Shown in pieces: positions 23,075-29,430 of a stretch of DNA of 29,430 nucleotides (positions within the stretch are counted from its first letter, which is position 1; each line of letters starts with the position of its first letter). The stretch is taken from assembly GCA_019323355.1 (NCBI GenBank), contig JAHWHI010000089.1:1-29430 (forward strand), read 5' to 3'. The notes beneath the pieces were generated by a model. The model saw nothing but the letters and a program-made list of their open reading frames with translations, did not search any database and was not told where the DNA came from. The DNA is from Candidatus Woesearchaeota archaeon. Lineage in GTDB: Archaea; Nanobdellota; Nanobdellia; Woesearchaeales; WJKV01. The position numbers and the translations under genes are program-made.

Positions 23075-23955
23075 TGGAAAAAGCAATTGATTTCCAAAAA
23101 CATCTCGAGGATTGTTTACGCAATCCTCCTGAAGATCCGGACAAGCTTAGAACCTGGGAAGGCTTTCTGGCAGCCTACAAACTTAACTGTCTTTTGATCG
23201 AAGAAGCACCAAAGATAGAAGAAGGGCTTGTCGATGATATGGCATTTTACAGTTTTGAAGATTTTGTTGTTCCGTTTTTTTTCCACCGGGGAAATTATGT
23301 CGGATCAATTAAGTTTAGCGAGGAAGAGGAATGGAAAGGGGTTGTTGTATCTTGGCTTTTTTGGTTGAAAACAGCAATCGAAGCTAAGGACGATGCCGGA
23401 AGGAAGATAATAGATAACAATATCGATATTTTAGAAAGTGTAATCGGAGATCCTCTTACATTAGTTGAGAGGCCATATCCGTTCCTGGGGCATCACCAGA
23501 ATTTCGGCCAGATCATTTTGACCTATGAAGATGGAAACTTTTTCATGGATTATTTTTATCATTTTTCTTCAAATTCGGATAAAAATCACTTTAATTCAGC
23601 AACATTGCGAACAACAGCTTGTACTCCGGGCGGAGGGATTATAGGGATCGATAGGTTAGAACATTCATACGATTTTATTGAGAATCGTGCAAGACAAGTA
23701 ATATTTAGAAAGTTGCTCAAAATCGGAGAATATAATCCGTTAACAAAAGAACAAGTGCTCCAAGCAGCAAAAGATTGTGGAATCGATTACCATAACAAAG
23801 AGGGACTTTCTATTGCTCATATGAATATCCCTCACAGAAGACTTCCTTTGCATAAAAAAGAAGATTTTGCAGAGATAAACGAATTCATGGATCGCTTGAG
23901 CCGGATGAGACCAGAGTATATGGATGACGATTTTGATTCTTTAGAAGAAGATTAA
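23074..23955 (+). CDS. Hypothetical protein downstream of pyrF
   Basis: This 293-residue soluble protein starts at an ATG that overlaps the pyrF stop by one base (TGATG), so it appears to be the third gene of the pyrimidine operon. I do not recognise it. It is rich in Asp, Glu and aromatic residues, with a conserved-looking GHHQNFGQIILTYEDG block near residues 140-155, and a TPGGGIIGIDRLEHSYDFIE block near 185-205. Its stop overlaps that of the next, convergent gene (shared bases 23952-23955). Co-transcription with pyrEF suggests, but does not show, a link to nucleotide metabolism. Confidence 0.7.
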   Translation: MEKAIDFQKHLEDCLRNPPEDPDKLRTWEGFLAAYKLNCLLIEEAPKIEEGLVDDMAFYSFEDFVVPFFFHRGNYVGSIKFSEEEEWKGVVVSWLFWLKTAIEAKDDAGRKIIDNNIDILESVIGDPLTLVERPYPFLGHHQNFGQIILTYEDGNFFMDYFYHFSSNSDKNHFNSATLRTTACTPGGGIIGIDRLEHSYDFIENRARQVIFRKLLKIGEYNPLTKEQVLQAAKDCGIDYHNKEGLSIAHMNIPHRRLPLHKKEDFAEINEFMDRLSRMRPEYMDDDFDSLEED

Positions 23956-24413
23956 ACATCCAAACATTTATACTGGCCAGCAGGGTTGCGGACAGTGGTT
24001 TTTCTGCGGGTAAGAGTGTCTCTTTGTTTTTCTCTTGCTCTTGCCCTTTCTAGAAGATTCATCTCTTCGTCTGGTTTGGTCAGTTCTCCATAGTGGTTTG
24101 ATATGACAAAATCAACAACATCAAGATATAATGCTTGATGATATGGTGACATTTCTGCGAGCGAATTGATGTTTCTGGACATTGTCTTTGCATCACTTCG
24201 CTGAAGATAGAAATCGAATAATTTTTCCATCACAGTTTTATATGAAACATGCACATTGAAGACAACAGCTGCCTCTTTAAGTCCCCACATGACACGGCAG
24301 AATCTCTGCCCTTCTGGAAAAGGGGTTTTTTCAAGATCTAGTAATCTTTTGACTAAAGCATCTTTTTTCTCAGGGAATATCTTTAGTACTAATCTACTAC
24401 TGGTTTCTGTCAT
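23952..24413 (-). CDS. Hypothetical protein with palindromic promoter
   Basis: This 153-residue protein is soluble and charged, with an N-terminal half of mixed alpha/beta (SSRLVLKIFPEKKDALVKRL), a predicted helical middle (MEKLFDFYLQRSDAKTMSRN) and a basic tail (RAREKQRDTLTRRKTTVRN). The tail could contact nucleic acid. No domain recognised. The ATG at 24413 is 6 nt from AGAGG and 15 nt downstream of the predicted start, which is flanked by a 9-bp inverted repeat; autoregulation is possible. It converges on the pyrimidine operon with overlapping stops. A regulator is one guess. Confidence 0.65.
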   Translation of the reverse strand: MTETSSRLVLKIFPEKKDALVKRLLDLEKTPFPEGQRFCRVMWGLKEAAVVFNVHVSYKTVMEKLFDFYLQRSDAKTMSRNINSLAEMSPYHQALYLDVVDFVISNHYGELTKPDEEMNLLERARAREKQRDTLTRRKTTVRNPAGQYKCLDV

Positions 24414-24425
24414 CTCAAACCTCTT

Positions 24426-24451
24426 ACTAGTATAGCAAAAGGTATACTAGT
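24426..24451. promoter_or_regulatory. Perfect 9-bp inverted repeat at the 24413 promoter (probable operator)
   Basis: ACTAGTATA (24426-24434) and TATACTAGT (24443-24451) are separated by 8 bp. The right arm touches the TATA box and the left arm covers the predicted transcription start (about 24428). A bound dimer would block initiation, so a repressor site is the simplest reading. Confidence 0.6.
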
Positions 24452-24458
24452 TTATAAA
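24451..24458 (-). promoter_or_regulatory. TATA box for the gene ending at 24413
   Basis: The octamer TTTATAAA is centred 41.5 bp before the ATG. Transcription would begin near 24428, giving a 15-nt leader with AGAGG. Confidence 0.6.
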
Positions 24459-24493
24459 CATTCCGAATCGATTTAAAATTTAGTTTTAATTCG

Positions 24494-24928
24494 CTATAAT
24501 CTGAAGAATTCAGTAGGTTTTTCTGCATGTACTTTTGGTTTTGGAGCTTCAATATTATGAAATCGGGCTCTGAATACTGGTGTATATCGATCTACAAAGA
24601 GTTCGGCAAATTCAGCATCCTCTGGCTTAACGTACAATCTTGTCTCTGCTGTGATTACAGCTGATTCAGGATCTATACCTAATATATTCATCTTAGACCA
24701 AAGAGCGTCAGCAAGCCTATCACAGATATCTGGAACTTCACTAGGCTGAGGCATTTCCTCAACATGATGATCCTCTGTAAGAAATTCGTGGCCAGGCACT
24801 GTTGCTACAACAGCTAGCCAATATCCTTTTTTTGCTTTCAGCTGAATAGAACCCTCTGGTATATGTTTGCCTGAGTAGACCAAAGGCTCACCATAATCAG
24901 TGATTCTACTAACATCACCCAAATTCAA
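24494..24928 (-). CDS. Hypothetical protein, TTG start
   Basis: This 144-residue protein appears to begin at TTG 24928 (MNLGDVSRITDYGEPLVYSG), because no ATG or GTG lies in frame nearby and GGGGGT at 24937-24942 gives an 8-nt Shine-Dalgarno spacing. Residues 1-55 look beta-rich (GSIQLKAKKGYWLAVVATV), followed by an Asp/Glu-rich helical segment and a beta-type end (VFRARFHNIEAP). The C-terminal tail is Pro/Lys-rich. I recognise no family and see no catalytic motif. It sits 80 bp upstream of the previous gene on the same strand, but each appears to have its own promoter. Confidence 0.6.
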   Translation of the reverse strand: MNLGDVSRITDYGEPLVYSGKHIPEGSIQLKAKKGYWLAVVATVPGHEFLTEDHHVEEMPQPSEVPDICDRLADALWSKMNILGIDPESAVITAETRLYVKPEDAEFAELFVDRYTPVFRARFHNIEAPKPKVHAEKPTEFFRL

Positions 24929-24967
24929 TCTAATTTACCCCCAATGAATATTTAGTGAATTTGATCC

Positions 24968-24975
24968 TATAAATA
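24968..24975 (-). promoter_or_regulatory. TATA box for the 24928 gene
   Basis: On the minus strand this reads TATTTATA, predicting a start near 24945 and a leader of about 17 nt with the GGGGGT Shine-Dalgarno. Confidence 0.5.
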
Positions 24976-25174
24976 CTTTTCGCAAATCTTGTAAAAACCA
25001 GATTTTTGAGCTTATTTTTGGATTTTCTCCAATTTTTGCCTTTATTTTTAGAGGGGTATTTAGCCCTAAATTAAGCATTTCAACTCTCTTAGAATGGACC
25101 CAAAAAGAACTCAGGAATTCATATAAATTTGGCCTGCTTATACTCCACTGGTCACTGGCCATGTGCGAACAGGG

Positions 25175-25182
25175 TTTATATA
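25175..25182 (+). promoter_or_regulatory. TATA box for radA
   Basis: TTTATATA is centred 50.5 bp before the ATG at 25229, so transcription would begin near 25205, leaving a leader of about 24 nt with GAGGTG (25216-25221) 7 nt from the start. Confidence 0.6.
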
Positions 25183-25228
25183 GCAACAGGATCCTATATA
25201 CTATAAAATTATAAAGAGGTGTTGCATT

Positions 25229-26236
25229 ATGGCAAAAGAAGAAAAGATTGAACTGAAGCTTGAGGGGGATGTTGAAATGGAGGAAGACAATACAATCATT
25301 ATTGAGAAAAAGGAGGTCAAGGTATGTGATCTGCCTGGTGTTGGGCCAGCAACCTTAGAAAAGCTTGAGAAAGCTGGTTATGATAATCTATTGGCAATTG
25401 CAGTGGCATCTATTGGAAATGTTGTTGATGCGACTGGAATGACTGATGCAGCTGCCAGAAAACTTATACAAGCTGCACGAGACTCTCTTGATATGGGTTT
25501 CGAATCTGGTGATGCTCTCCTGAAAAGAAGAGAGAGAGTCCAGAAAATACCTCTCCCATCAAAAGCAGTTAATGAACTTCTTGGAGGAGGTTTTGAGACC
25601 GGTGCTATTGTTGAAGTATTCGGCCAGTATGGTTCTTCTAAAACCCAGATTGCACACCAGTTGGCAGTTTCCTGCCAGCAGACAGGGGGGACTGCTATCT
25701 ACATTGACACTGAGAATACTTTCAGGCCAGAGCGTATAAGCCAGATGTCAAAAGCTCTTGGTATGGATCCTGTAGAGGTATTAAAGAATATCAAGGTTGC
25801 AAGAGCATATAATTCAGACCACCAAATGTTCCTTGCTGAGAAAGTAGAGGATTTATGCAAGCAGGACAAAAATATAAAAATCTTGGTTGTTGACTCTCTG
25901 ACAGCTTTGTTCAGAGCAGAATTTGTAGGTCGTGGTACACTAGCTACACGACAGCAGAAAATCAATCGTCACATGAGAACGCTCGCCAAAATAGCTGACA
26001 TGTACAATGTTTGCATCCTGGTCACCAACCAGGTCATGGCAAAGCCTGACCAGTTCTTTGGTGATCCAACTGAAGCTATAGGAGGAAACATTGTAGGCCA
26101 TAACTCCACCTTTCGAATCTATCTTCGCAGAGGCAAAAAAGGTACTCGTGTTGCCAAACTAATAGATGCACCTCATATGCCTGACGCTGAAGCTTCGTTC
26201 ATGATAACAGAAGACGGCGTCATTGATGTGAAGTAG
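25229..26236 (+). CDS. radA: DNA repair and recombination protein RadA
   Basis: RadA is the archaeal Rad51/RecA strand-exchange ATPase. This 335-residue protein has the N-terminal helix-hairpin-helix DNA-binding domain (about residues 30-95; CDLPGVGPATLEKLEKAGY) and the RecA-type core. The Walker A loop is GQYGSSKT (132-139), with Ser137 where family members usually have Gly. Walker B is ILVVDS (218-223), and the L2 region includes DQFFGDPTEAIGGNIVGHNS. A long acidic N-terminal extension (1-30) precedes the helix-hairpin-helix. No intein interrupts it. The start follows GAGGTG with 7-nt spacing. It is single by spacing, with its own TATA box and a T-tract after the stop. Confidence 0.96.
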   Translation: MAKEEKIELKLEGDVEMEEDNTIIIEKKEVKVCDLPGVGPATLEKLEKAGYDNLLAIAVASIGNVVDATGMTDAAARKLIQAARDSLDMGFESGDALLKRRERVQKIPLPSKAVNELLGGGFETGAIVEVFGQYGSSKTQIAHQLAVSCQQTGGTAIYIDTENTFRPERISQMSKALGMDPVEVLKNIKVARAYNSDHQMFLAEKVEDLCKQDKNIKILVVDSLTALFRAEFVGRGTLATRQQKINRHMRTLAKIADMYNVCILVTNQVMAKPDQFFGDPTEAIGGNIVGHNSTFRIYLRRGKKGTRVAKLIDAPHMPDAEASFMITEDGVIDVK

Positions 26237-26237
26237 A

Positions 26238-26261
26238 TTTTTTTTCTTTTTTTCTTTTTTT
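26238..26261 (+). terminator. T-tract terminator after radA
   Basis: Three runs of 7-8 T separated by single C residues begin 2 nt after the radA stop. This is a strong archaeal intrinsic terminator. The RNase Z promoter follows 10 bp later. Confidence 0.75.
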
Positions 26262-26271
26262 CTGCACAAGG

Positions 26272-26279
26272 TTTATAAA
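26272..26279 (+). promoter_or_regulatory. TATA box for the RNase Z gene
   Basis: TTTATAAA is centred exactly 26.5 bp before the ATG at 26302, which implies a leaderless transcript. It has no Shine-Dalgarno, in line with that. Confidence 0.7.
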
Positions 26280-26301
26280 CAACTCTTTCCTGATTTCTCT
26301 T

Positions 26302-27195
26302 ATGGAAGTTATATTTTTAGGCACATCAAGCATGGTGCCGACAAAGGAGAGAAACCAGACATCTGTGCTAGTCAAATGTAGAAATTATGATATCCTGCTG
26401 GATTGCGGAGAAGGTACGCAGAGACAGATGAAGATCAAGAAAATAACTCCCCATAGGATAAAGAAGATTTTGATATCACACTGGCACGGAGATCATACTC
26501 TTGGATTGGCAGGTCTGATGCAGACTCTTGGGATGAGCGATTATCAAGGGGTCTTAGAAGTGTATGGTCCGAAAGGAACAAAGAAACATATCAAAGCTTT
26601 GCATGATGCATTTCATTTTGAAGTGAGATTGCAGCTGAAGATAAAGGAGTGCAAGACTGGAAAGATATTTTCAGATGATGATTATGAAATTTATTCTGCA
26701 GAACTAGATCATGGTGTTGTTCCGTGCATAGGTTTTGCAATACAGGCAAAAGACAAGAGAAGAATAAATGTTTCTGCTGCAAAGAAATTAGGGATTCCTG
26801 ACGGGCCAGTATTAGGAAAACTACAGCAAGGAAAAGCAGTAGAATTTAAGGGAAAAAAGATCAATCCAAAAGATGTAACATATATGGTAAAAGGAAAGAA
26901 ACTTGCGTATGTGACAGACACAGGACTGTGCAATAATGCGTTCAAACTGGCACAGGATGCGGATCTTTTGATATCAGAAGCGACTTTCAAGACAGACCTT
27001 GAAGAGAAAAGCTATAAAGCCAAACATTTGACAGCAAAACAGGCAGCACAGATAGCCAGCAAATCCAATGTCAAGCAGTTGATCATAACACATTTCTCTC
27101 AGAGATACAAATCAACAACAGAAATCGAAGAGGATGCAAAGGATTATTTCAAGGATGTACGGGCGGCTTTTGATTTTATGAAAGTCAAAGTTTGA
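26302..27195 (+). CDS. rnz: Ribonuclease Z (tRNA 3' processing endonuclease)
   Basis: RNase Z cuts the 3' trailer of tRNA precursors before CCA addition. This 297-residue metallo-beta-lactamase-fold protein has FLGTSSMVPTKERN at the N-terminus, the zinc motif HWHGDH (residues 60-65), His135 in ELDHGV, Asp204 in YVTDTG, and the His motif with THFSQRY (261-267). The KHLTAKQAA stretch near 239-247 matches the family helix. No tRNA-binding exosite arm stands out beyond the segment at 140-195. Leaderless start inferred from the TATA spacing. It converges on the RNase J gene with an 11-nt overlap at their stops. The tRNA at 29177-29249 lacks encoded CCA, which fits RNase Z use. Confidence 0.93.
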   Translation: MEVIFLGTSSMVPTKERNQTSVLVKCRNYDILLDCGEGTQRQMKIKKITPHRIKKILISHWHGDHTLGLAGLMQTLGMSDYQGVLEVYGPKGTKKHIKALHDAFHFEVRLQLKIKECKTGKIFSDDDYEIYSAELDHGVVPCIGFAIQAKDKRRINVSAAKKLGIPDGPVLGKLQQGKAVEFKGKKINPKDVTYMVKGKKLAYVTDTGLCNNAFKLAQDADLLISEATFKTDLEEKSYKAKHLTAKQAAQIASKSNVKQLIITHFSQRYKSTTEIEEDAKDYFKDVRAAFDFMKVKV

Positions 27196-28513
27196 TCTTC
27201 TGGCCATTCTTTAGAAGATGGACATTTTTCTTAAGTTCATATCCAATGCTTATTGCAAGATCTGCCAGTGATTTTCTAAGCTTGATATCTCCGTGCGTCG
27301 GAATAATATGTCCGGGCCTTGTGAAAGCCATGAGGTCTCTCAGATCCTCTCGTGCGCCGTGGCCAGAGACGTGGATGTCTTTGAACATCCGTACTTTCTT
27401 ATCAGCAAGTTTCTTCTCAAGCACTTTCCTGTTTGCCATGTTTATAGGCGCAGGAATAACCCTACAGGAGAAAATCACGTGATCCCCCCTTCTAAGCTTG
27501 AAGTCATACTGGTCGTCTGCTATCTTTGTCAGGGCTGCTTTTGGCTCTCCCTGGTGGCCGGTCGCGACAATAACATACTTGTCTCTTTCCTGTTCAACTT
27601 TCTTAAGTTTCCTTTTTATTTCAGAACCATACTTTGCAACTTCAACATCCTTTGTAAAATTTATCAAGTTAATCTTTTCTCCAGCCTCAACATATTTTGC
27701 CAGTGATCTTCCGACGAACATGATCTTTCTGTCCAATTGTTTTGAATATTTGATTATTGAAGACAATCTTGCTAGGTGGGAGCTGAAGGTGCTTATGATT
27801 ATTGCTCTTCCTTCACTTGACGTGCCAAGTATGACATCCTTGAGCATTGCTTTTGCAACCGATTCAGAAGGCATCTTCATTGCTTCGTTTGCATATAATG
27901 ATTCTACAATCAAAACTCTTACTTTATCTAATTCTTTTAATCTGTTGAAGTTTGTTTTTTTCTCCATTACTGGAAACATGTCGAACTTGTAATCGTTTGC
28001 GTATAGGATTGTACCTTCTTTGGTATGCAGTGCTAACAGAACAGTCTGTGGTGTTGAATGAGTTACACTGATGAACTCTACTGTAAGATTATCTGATACT
28101 TTGTGCTGGGAATTCTTGTTCAATGGTTTTAATGGATTTTTTAGAGAGAGTTTGTTTTCCTTGCAGATTGTTTTCAGAACTTCCATTGTATATGGAGTTC
28201 CCATTATAGGACAATCATATTTTTCAGCGAGATAAGGAATTGCACCAAGATGGTCTAGGTGGGCGTGTGTGCAGATGATTAATTTTACTTTGTCCTTCCA
28301 TTTCTCGATCGCCTTATCGTTAGGAACAGCATTGTTCTTGATCAATGCTTTTGCATCCAGGAGGCTTGCGCCCTCTCGTTCATCCTGAAGCTTGATATAA
28401 TTATCTAGCTGGACACCCATGTCAAGAATGACTACATCGTCATCAACCTTGATGGCAGTCATATTCTTACCGACTTCATTGTATCCGCCTACTGCACATA
28501 TCTCTATTGCCAT
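27185..28513 (-). CDS. rnj: Ribonuclease J (archaeal, beta-CASP family)
   Basis: This exoribonuclease takes part in 5'-3' RNA decay and processing. The 442-residue protein has a metallo-beta-lactamase domain with CTHAHLDHLGAI (HxHxDH at 83-88), THSTPQ and YANDYKFD, a beta-CASP part with STFSSHLARLSS and KIMFVGRSLAKYVEAG, and ends with the SGHGAREDL and IPTHGD motifs. This order suits archaeal RNase J. The start is ATG 28513, with leader residues excluded; a longer frame from 28651 would run through the promoter. The ATG lies exactly 26.5 bp from the centre of the palindromic TATA box, so leaderless. Divergent from the isochorismatase-like gene. Confidence 0.92.
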   Translation of the reverse strand: MAIEICAVGGYNEVGKNMTAIKVDDDVVILDMGVQLDNYIKLQDEREGASLLDAKALIKNNAVPNDKAIEKWKDKVKLIICTHAHLDHLGAIPYLAEKYDCPIMGTPYTMEVLKTICKENKLSLKNPLKPLNKNSQHKVSDNLTVEFISVTHSTPQTVLLALHTKEGTILYANDYKFDMFPVMEKKTNFNRLKELDKVRVLIVESLYANEAMKMPSESVAKAMLKDVILGTSSEGRAIIISTFSSHLARLSSIIKYSKQLDRKIMFVGRSLAKYVEAGEKINLINFTKDVEVAKYGSEIKRKLKKVEQERDKYVIVATGHQGEPKAALTKIADDQYDFKLRRGDHVIFSCRVIPAPINMANRKVLEKKLADKKVRMFKDIHVSGHGAREDLRDLMAFTRPGHIIPTHGDIKLRKSLADLAISIGYELKKNVHLLKNGQKIKL

Positions 28514-28535
28514 AGATTTATTTGATAGGGATAGG

Positions 28536-28543
28536 TTTATAAA
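28536..28543. promoter_or_regulatory. Palindromic TATA box shared by two divergent leaderless genes
   Basis: TTTATAAA is self-complementary. Its dyad (28539.5) is exactly 26.5 bp from the minus-strand ATG at 28513 and the plus-strand ATG at 28566. No other TATA-like sequence exists in the 52-bp gap. The flank GG on the plus side and ACC/CC on the minus side may bias TFB contact. Confidence 0.75.
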
Positions 28544-28565
28544 GGTTATGTGCCCACAAATTACC

Positions 28566-29174
28566 ATGATAAAAGGGGTTACGTCGAAGAACAGCGCGCT
28601 TCTTGTTATTGATGTGATTAATTCTTGCTGCCATCCAAAATGTGAAATCAAGAAATGGAATATTTCTTTTAATAAAATCAGAAAAATGGTTCCAAAATTA
28701 GTGAAGTTTATCGATAAATATAAGAAAAAAACAAAAGGACCTGTGATTTATATCAACTGCACAAAGTGGGATAAGAAACATTTGGCAGCTAATATTAATG
28801 AACTGTATAAAGATCCAAAGTGCAGATATTATTCAAAGGATAAATCTGGCTTTCGAGAGAAATTTTATGGTGTCAAGCCTGAAAAAGATGATTTGATCTT
28901 TACAAAAAACCATTATGATGCTTTTACCAATCTAAAGTTTGTTAATTATCTGAAAAAGAAAAGGATAAAGTATTTGATTGTAGCGGGCGTGTTTGGAGAT
29001 GGATGTGTAGATGCGACAATCACAGGAGGGTTCTCGAAAGGTTTTAATTTTGTAATCCTGAAAGACCTGATTGAAACTACAGATGTTAAGATAAGACAAG
29101 ATATTCAAAAACTATTAAAGAAATATACCTGGCCAACGATGTTTGGAAAGACGATTGATTCTAAAGAATTCTAG
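28566..29174 (+). CDS. Isochorismatase-like cysteine hydrolase
   Basis: This family includes nicotinamidase, isochorismatase and carbamoylsarcosine-type amidases. The 202-residue protein has the triad Asp16 (LLVIDVINS), Lys114 (FTKNHYDAF) and Cys147 (AGVFGDGCVDATITGGFSKG), the usual cis-peptide strand VFGDGC, and the terminal KDLIET end of strand. Substrate unknown; the metal-site residues of nicotinamidase (Asp/His pattern) are not obvious, so isochorismatase-like is the safer name. Two upstream ATGs exist (28419, 28548), but the shared TATA box predicts a start at 28566. Its stop lies 2 nt from the 3' end of the convergent tRNA. Confidence 0.82.
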   Translation: MIKGVTSKNSALLVIDVINSCCHPKCEIKKWNISFNKIRKMVPKLVKFIDKYKKKTKGPVIYINCTKWDKKHLAANINELYKDPKCRYYSKDKSGFREKFYGVKPEKDDLIFTKNHYDAFTNLKFVNYLKKKRIKYLIVAGVFGDGCVDATITGGFSKGFNFVILKDLIETTDVKIRQDIQKLLKKYTWPTMFGKTIDSKEF

Positions 29175-29176
29175 AA

Positions 29177-29249
29177 AGCCTCTGGAGGGAGTTGCACCCC
29201 CGACCTTCGCTTTACGAGAGCGATGCAATAGCTACTATGCTACAGAGGC
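29177..29249 (-). tRNA. tRNA-Thr (anticodon CGU)
   Basis: The minus strand folds as a full cloverleaf. The acceptor stem is GCCTCTG/CAGAGGC with U73 (29177), the anticodon stem is TCGCT/AGCGA with loop CTCGTAA, anticodon CGT (29214-29216), and the T stem is GGGGG/CCCTC. U73, G1-C72 and C2-G71 fit archaeal tRNA-Thr. CCA is not encoded; no intron. The D loop is AGTAGCTA (G18 C19) and the T loop TGCAACT (G55 C56), both off-consensus. It begins 2 nt after the stop of the 49-codon gene, so they may share a transcript processed by RNase P and RNase Z. Confidence 0.9.
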
Positions 29250-29251
29250 GC

Positions 29252-29401
29252 TCAAAGTTTGGCTAAAATTTCTTCTTTTGACAGTTTGCTCTGGCATTCT
29301 GGACAGACAGCATATTTTTTCTTTCCTTTCTTGATATACGTGCCCAAAATCTTCTTCAGGAATGTCGTGGCAATTGTCTTATTGCAGATTTCGCATTTCA
29401 T
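29252..29401 (-). CDS. 49-residue double-CxxC (zinc-ribbon-like) protein
   Basis: A short gene missed by size filters encodes MKCEICNKTIATTFLKKILG, then TYIKKGKKKYAVCPECQSKL and SKEEILAKL. The two CxxC pairs (residues 3/6 and 33/36) frame a Lys-rich loop, typical of a small zinc ribbon. Similar short CEIC...CPEC proteins occur in archaea, from memory and without a known role. Its ATG (29401) is about 25.5 bp from the TATA-like TTATAATA (29423-29430, minus), consistent with a leaderless start. Another ATG at 29406 stops after two codons. Its Lys-rich middle would suit RNA or ribosome contact; this is inference. Confidence 0.75.
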   Translation of the reverse strand: MKCEICNKTIATTFLKKILGTYIKKGKKKYAVCPECQSKLSKEEILAKL

Positions 29402-29430
29402 ACCATGCTTTATTTTGAAGTATATTATAA

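Larger units (their letters stand above)
24929..25228. other. 300-bp intergenic region upstream of radA
   Basis: It holds two opposed promoters: one for the minus-strand gene at 24928 (box 24968-24975) and one for radA (box 25175-25182). A second TATA-like element, ATATAAAT at 25121-25128, and an inverted TGGCC/TGGCCA pair (25130-25134 and 25156-25161) lie between. A weak 83-codon minus-strand frame covers much of it and is probably not a gene. A small RNA is possible but unsupported. Confidence 0.5.

Noticed and set aside
24935..25186. 83-codon minus-strand frame upstream of radA
   Set aside because: It covers the radA TATA box and the neighbouring promoter, and its composition looks random.
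27192..27992. Overlapping plus-strand frames opposite RNase J
   Set aside because: RNase J on the minus strand has all catalytic motifs; these frames are shadows.
28419..28565. Upstream start for the isochorismatase-like gene
   Set aside because: It would run through the shared TATA box and the RNase J start region.

Overview
The window looks like a compact, moderately AT-rich archaeal genome, most likely a DPANN lineage of the Woesearchaeota/Pacearchaeota type. That placement is inferred from gene content and style, not from a marker tree. The archaeal evidence is RadA recombinase, an archaeal zinc-finger RPA, a TrmB regulator, archaeal RNase J, RNase Z, prepilin-type (class III) signal peptides, TTTATAWA promoter boxes with leaderless starts, T-tract terminators, and a tRNA-Thr without encoded CCA.

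Region 1 (1-13649, + strand) is an envelope block. It opens with the 3' part of a giant surface protein that has Ig/Fn3-like domains, about 800 bp of Asp-rich calcium-binding repeats, one membrane helix and a basic cytoplasmic tail. Sixteen tightly packed genes for small single-helix proteins follow. Fifteen of the sixteen carry a short basic leader ending in KG, KA or RG directly before the hydrophobic helix, the hallmark of archaeal prepilins. Most gene junctions overlap or are only a few bases apart. Internal promoters before 8584 and 9370 and a T-tract after 9308 suggest three transcription units. No assembly ATPase, platform protein or prepilin peptidase is in the window. This array is the best candidate for an undescribed system: a multi-component pseudopilin-like surface machine or adhesin complex next to a giant adhesin.

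Region 2 (13650-18905) has the RPA gene, converging on two paralogous lipoprotein-like genes. Next come a SpoIIM-family membrane protein and a signal-peptide/coiled-coil/membrane protein on the minus strand, then a divergent YdjM/DUF457-family membrane protein. Three neighbouring minus-strand secreted proteins share a Pro-rich PPAPG-like stretch just after the signal peptide.

Region 3 (18906-24950) has a methyltransferase with a large unassigned C-terminal half, overlapping tail-to-tail with a TrmB regulator. A pyrE-pyrF operon follows, covering the last two steps of UMP synthesis and leading into an unknown gene, then two unknown minus-strand genes, one with a strong inverted repeat in its promoter.

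Region 4 (24950-29430) carries information-processing genes: radA, RNase Z, RNase J and an isochorismatase-like hydrolase. The last two diverge from one perfectly palindromic TATA box. A tRNA-Thr(CGU) with an unusual elbow lies 2 nt behind a 49-residue CxxC/CxxC mini-gene. Several genes start almost exactly 26.5 bp from the centre of their TATA octamer, which implies leaderless transcripts and helped choose starts. All calls come from reading the sequence; no database search was run.
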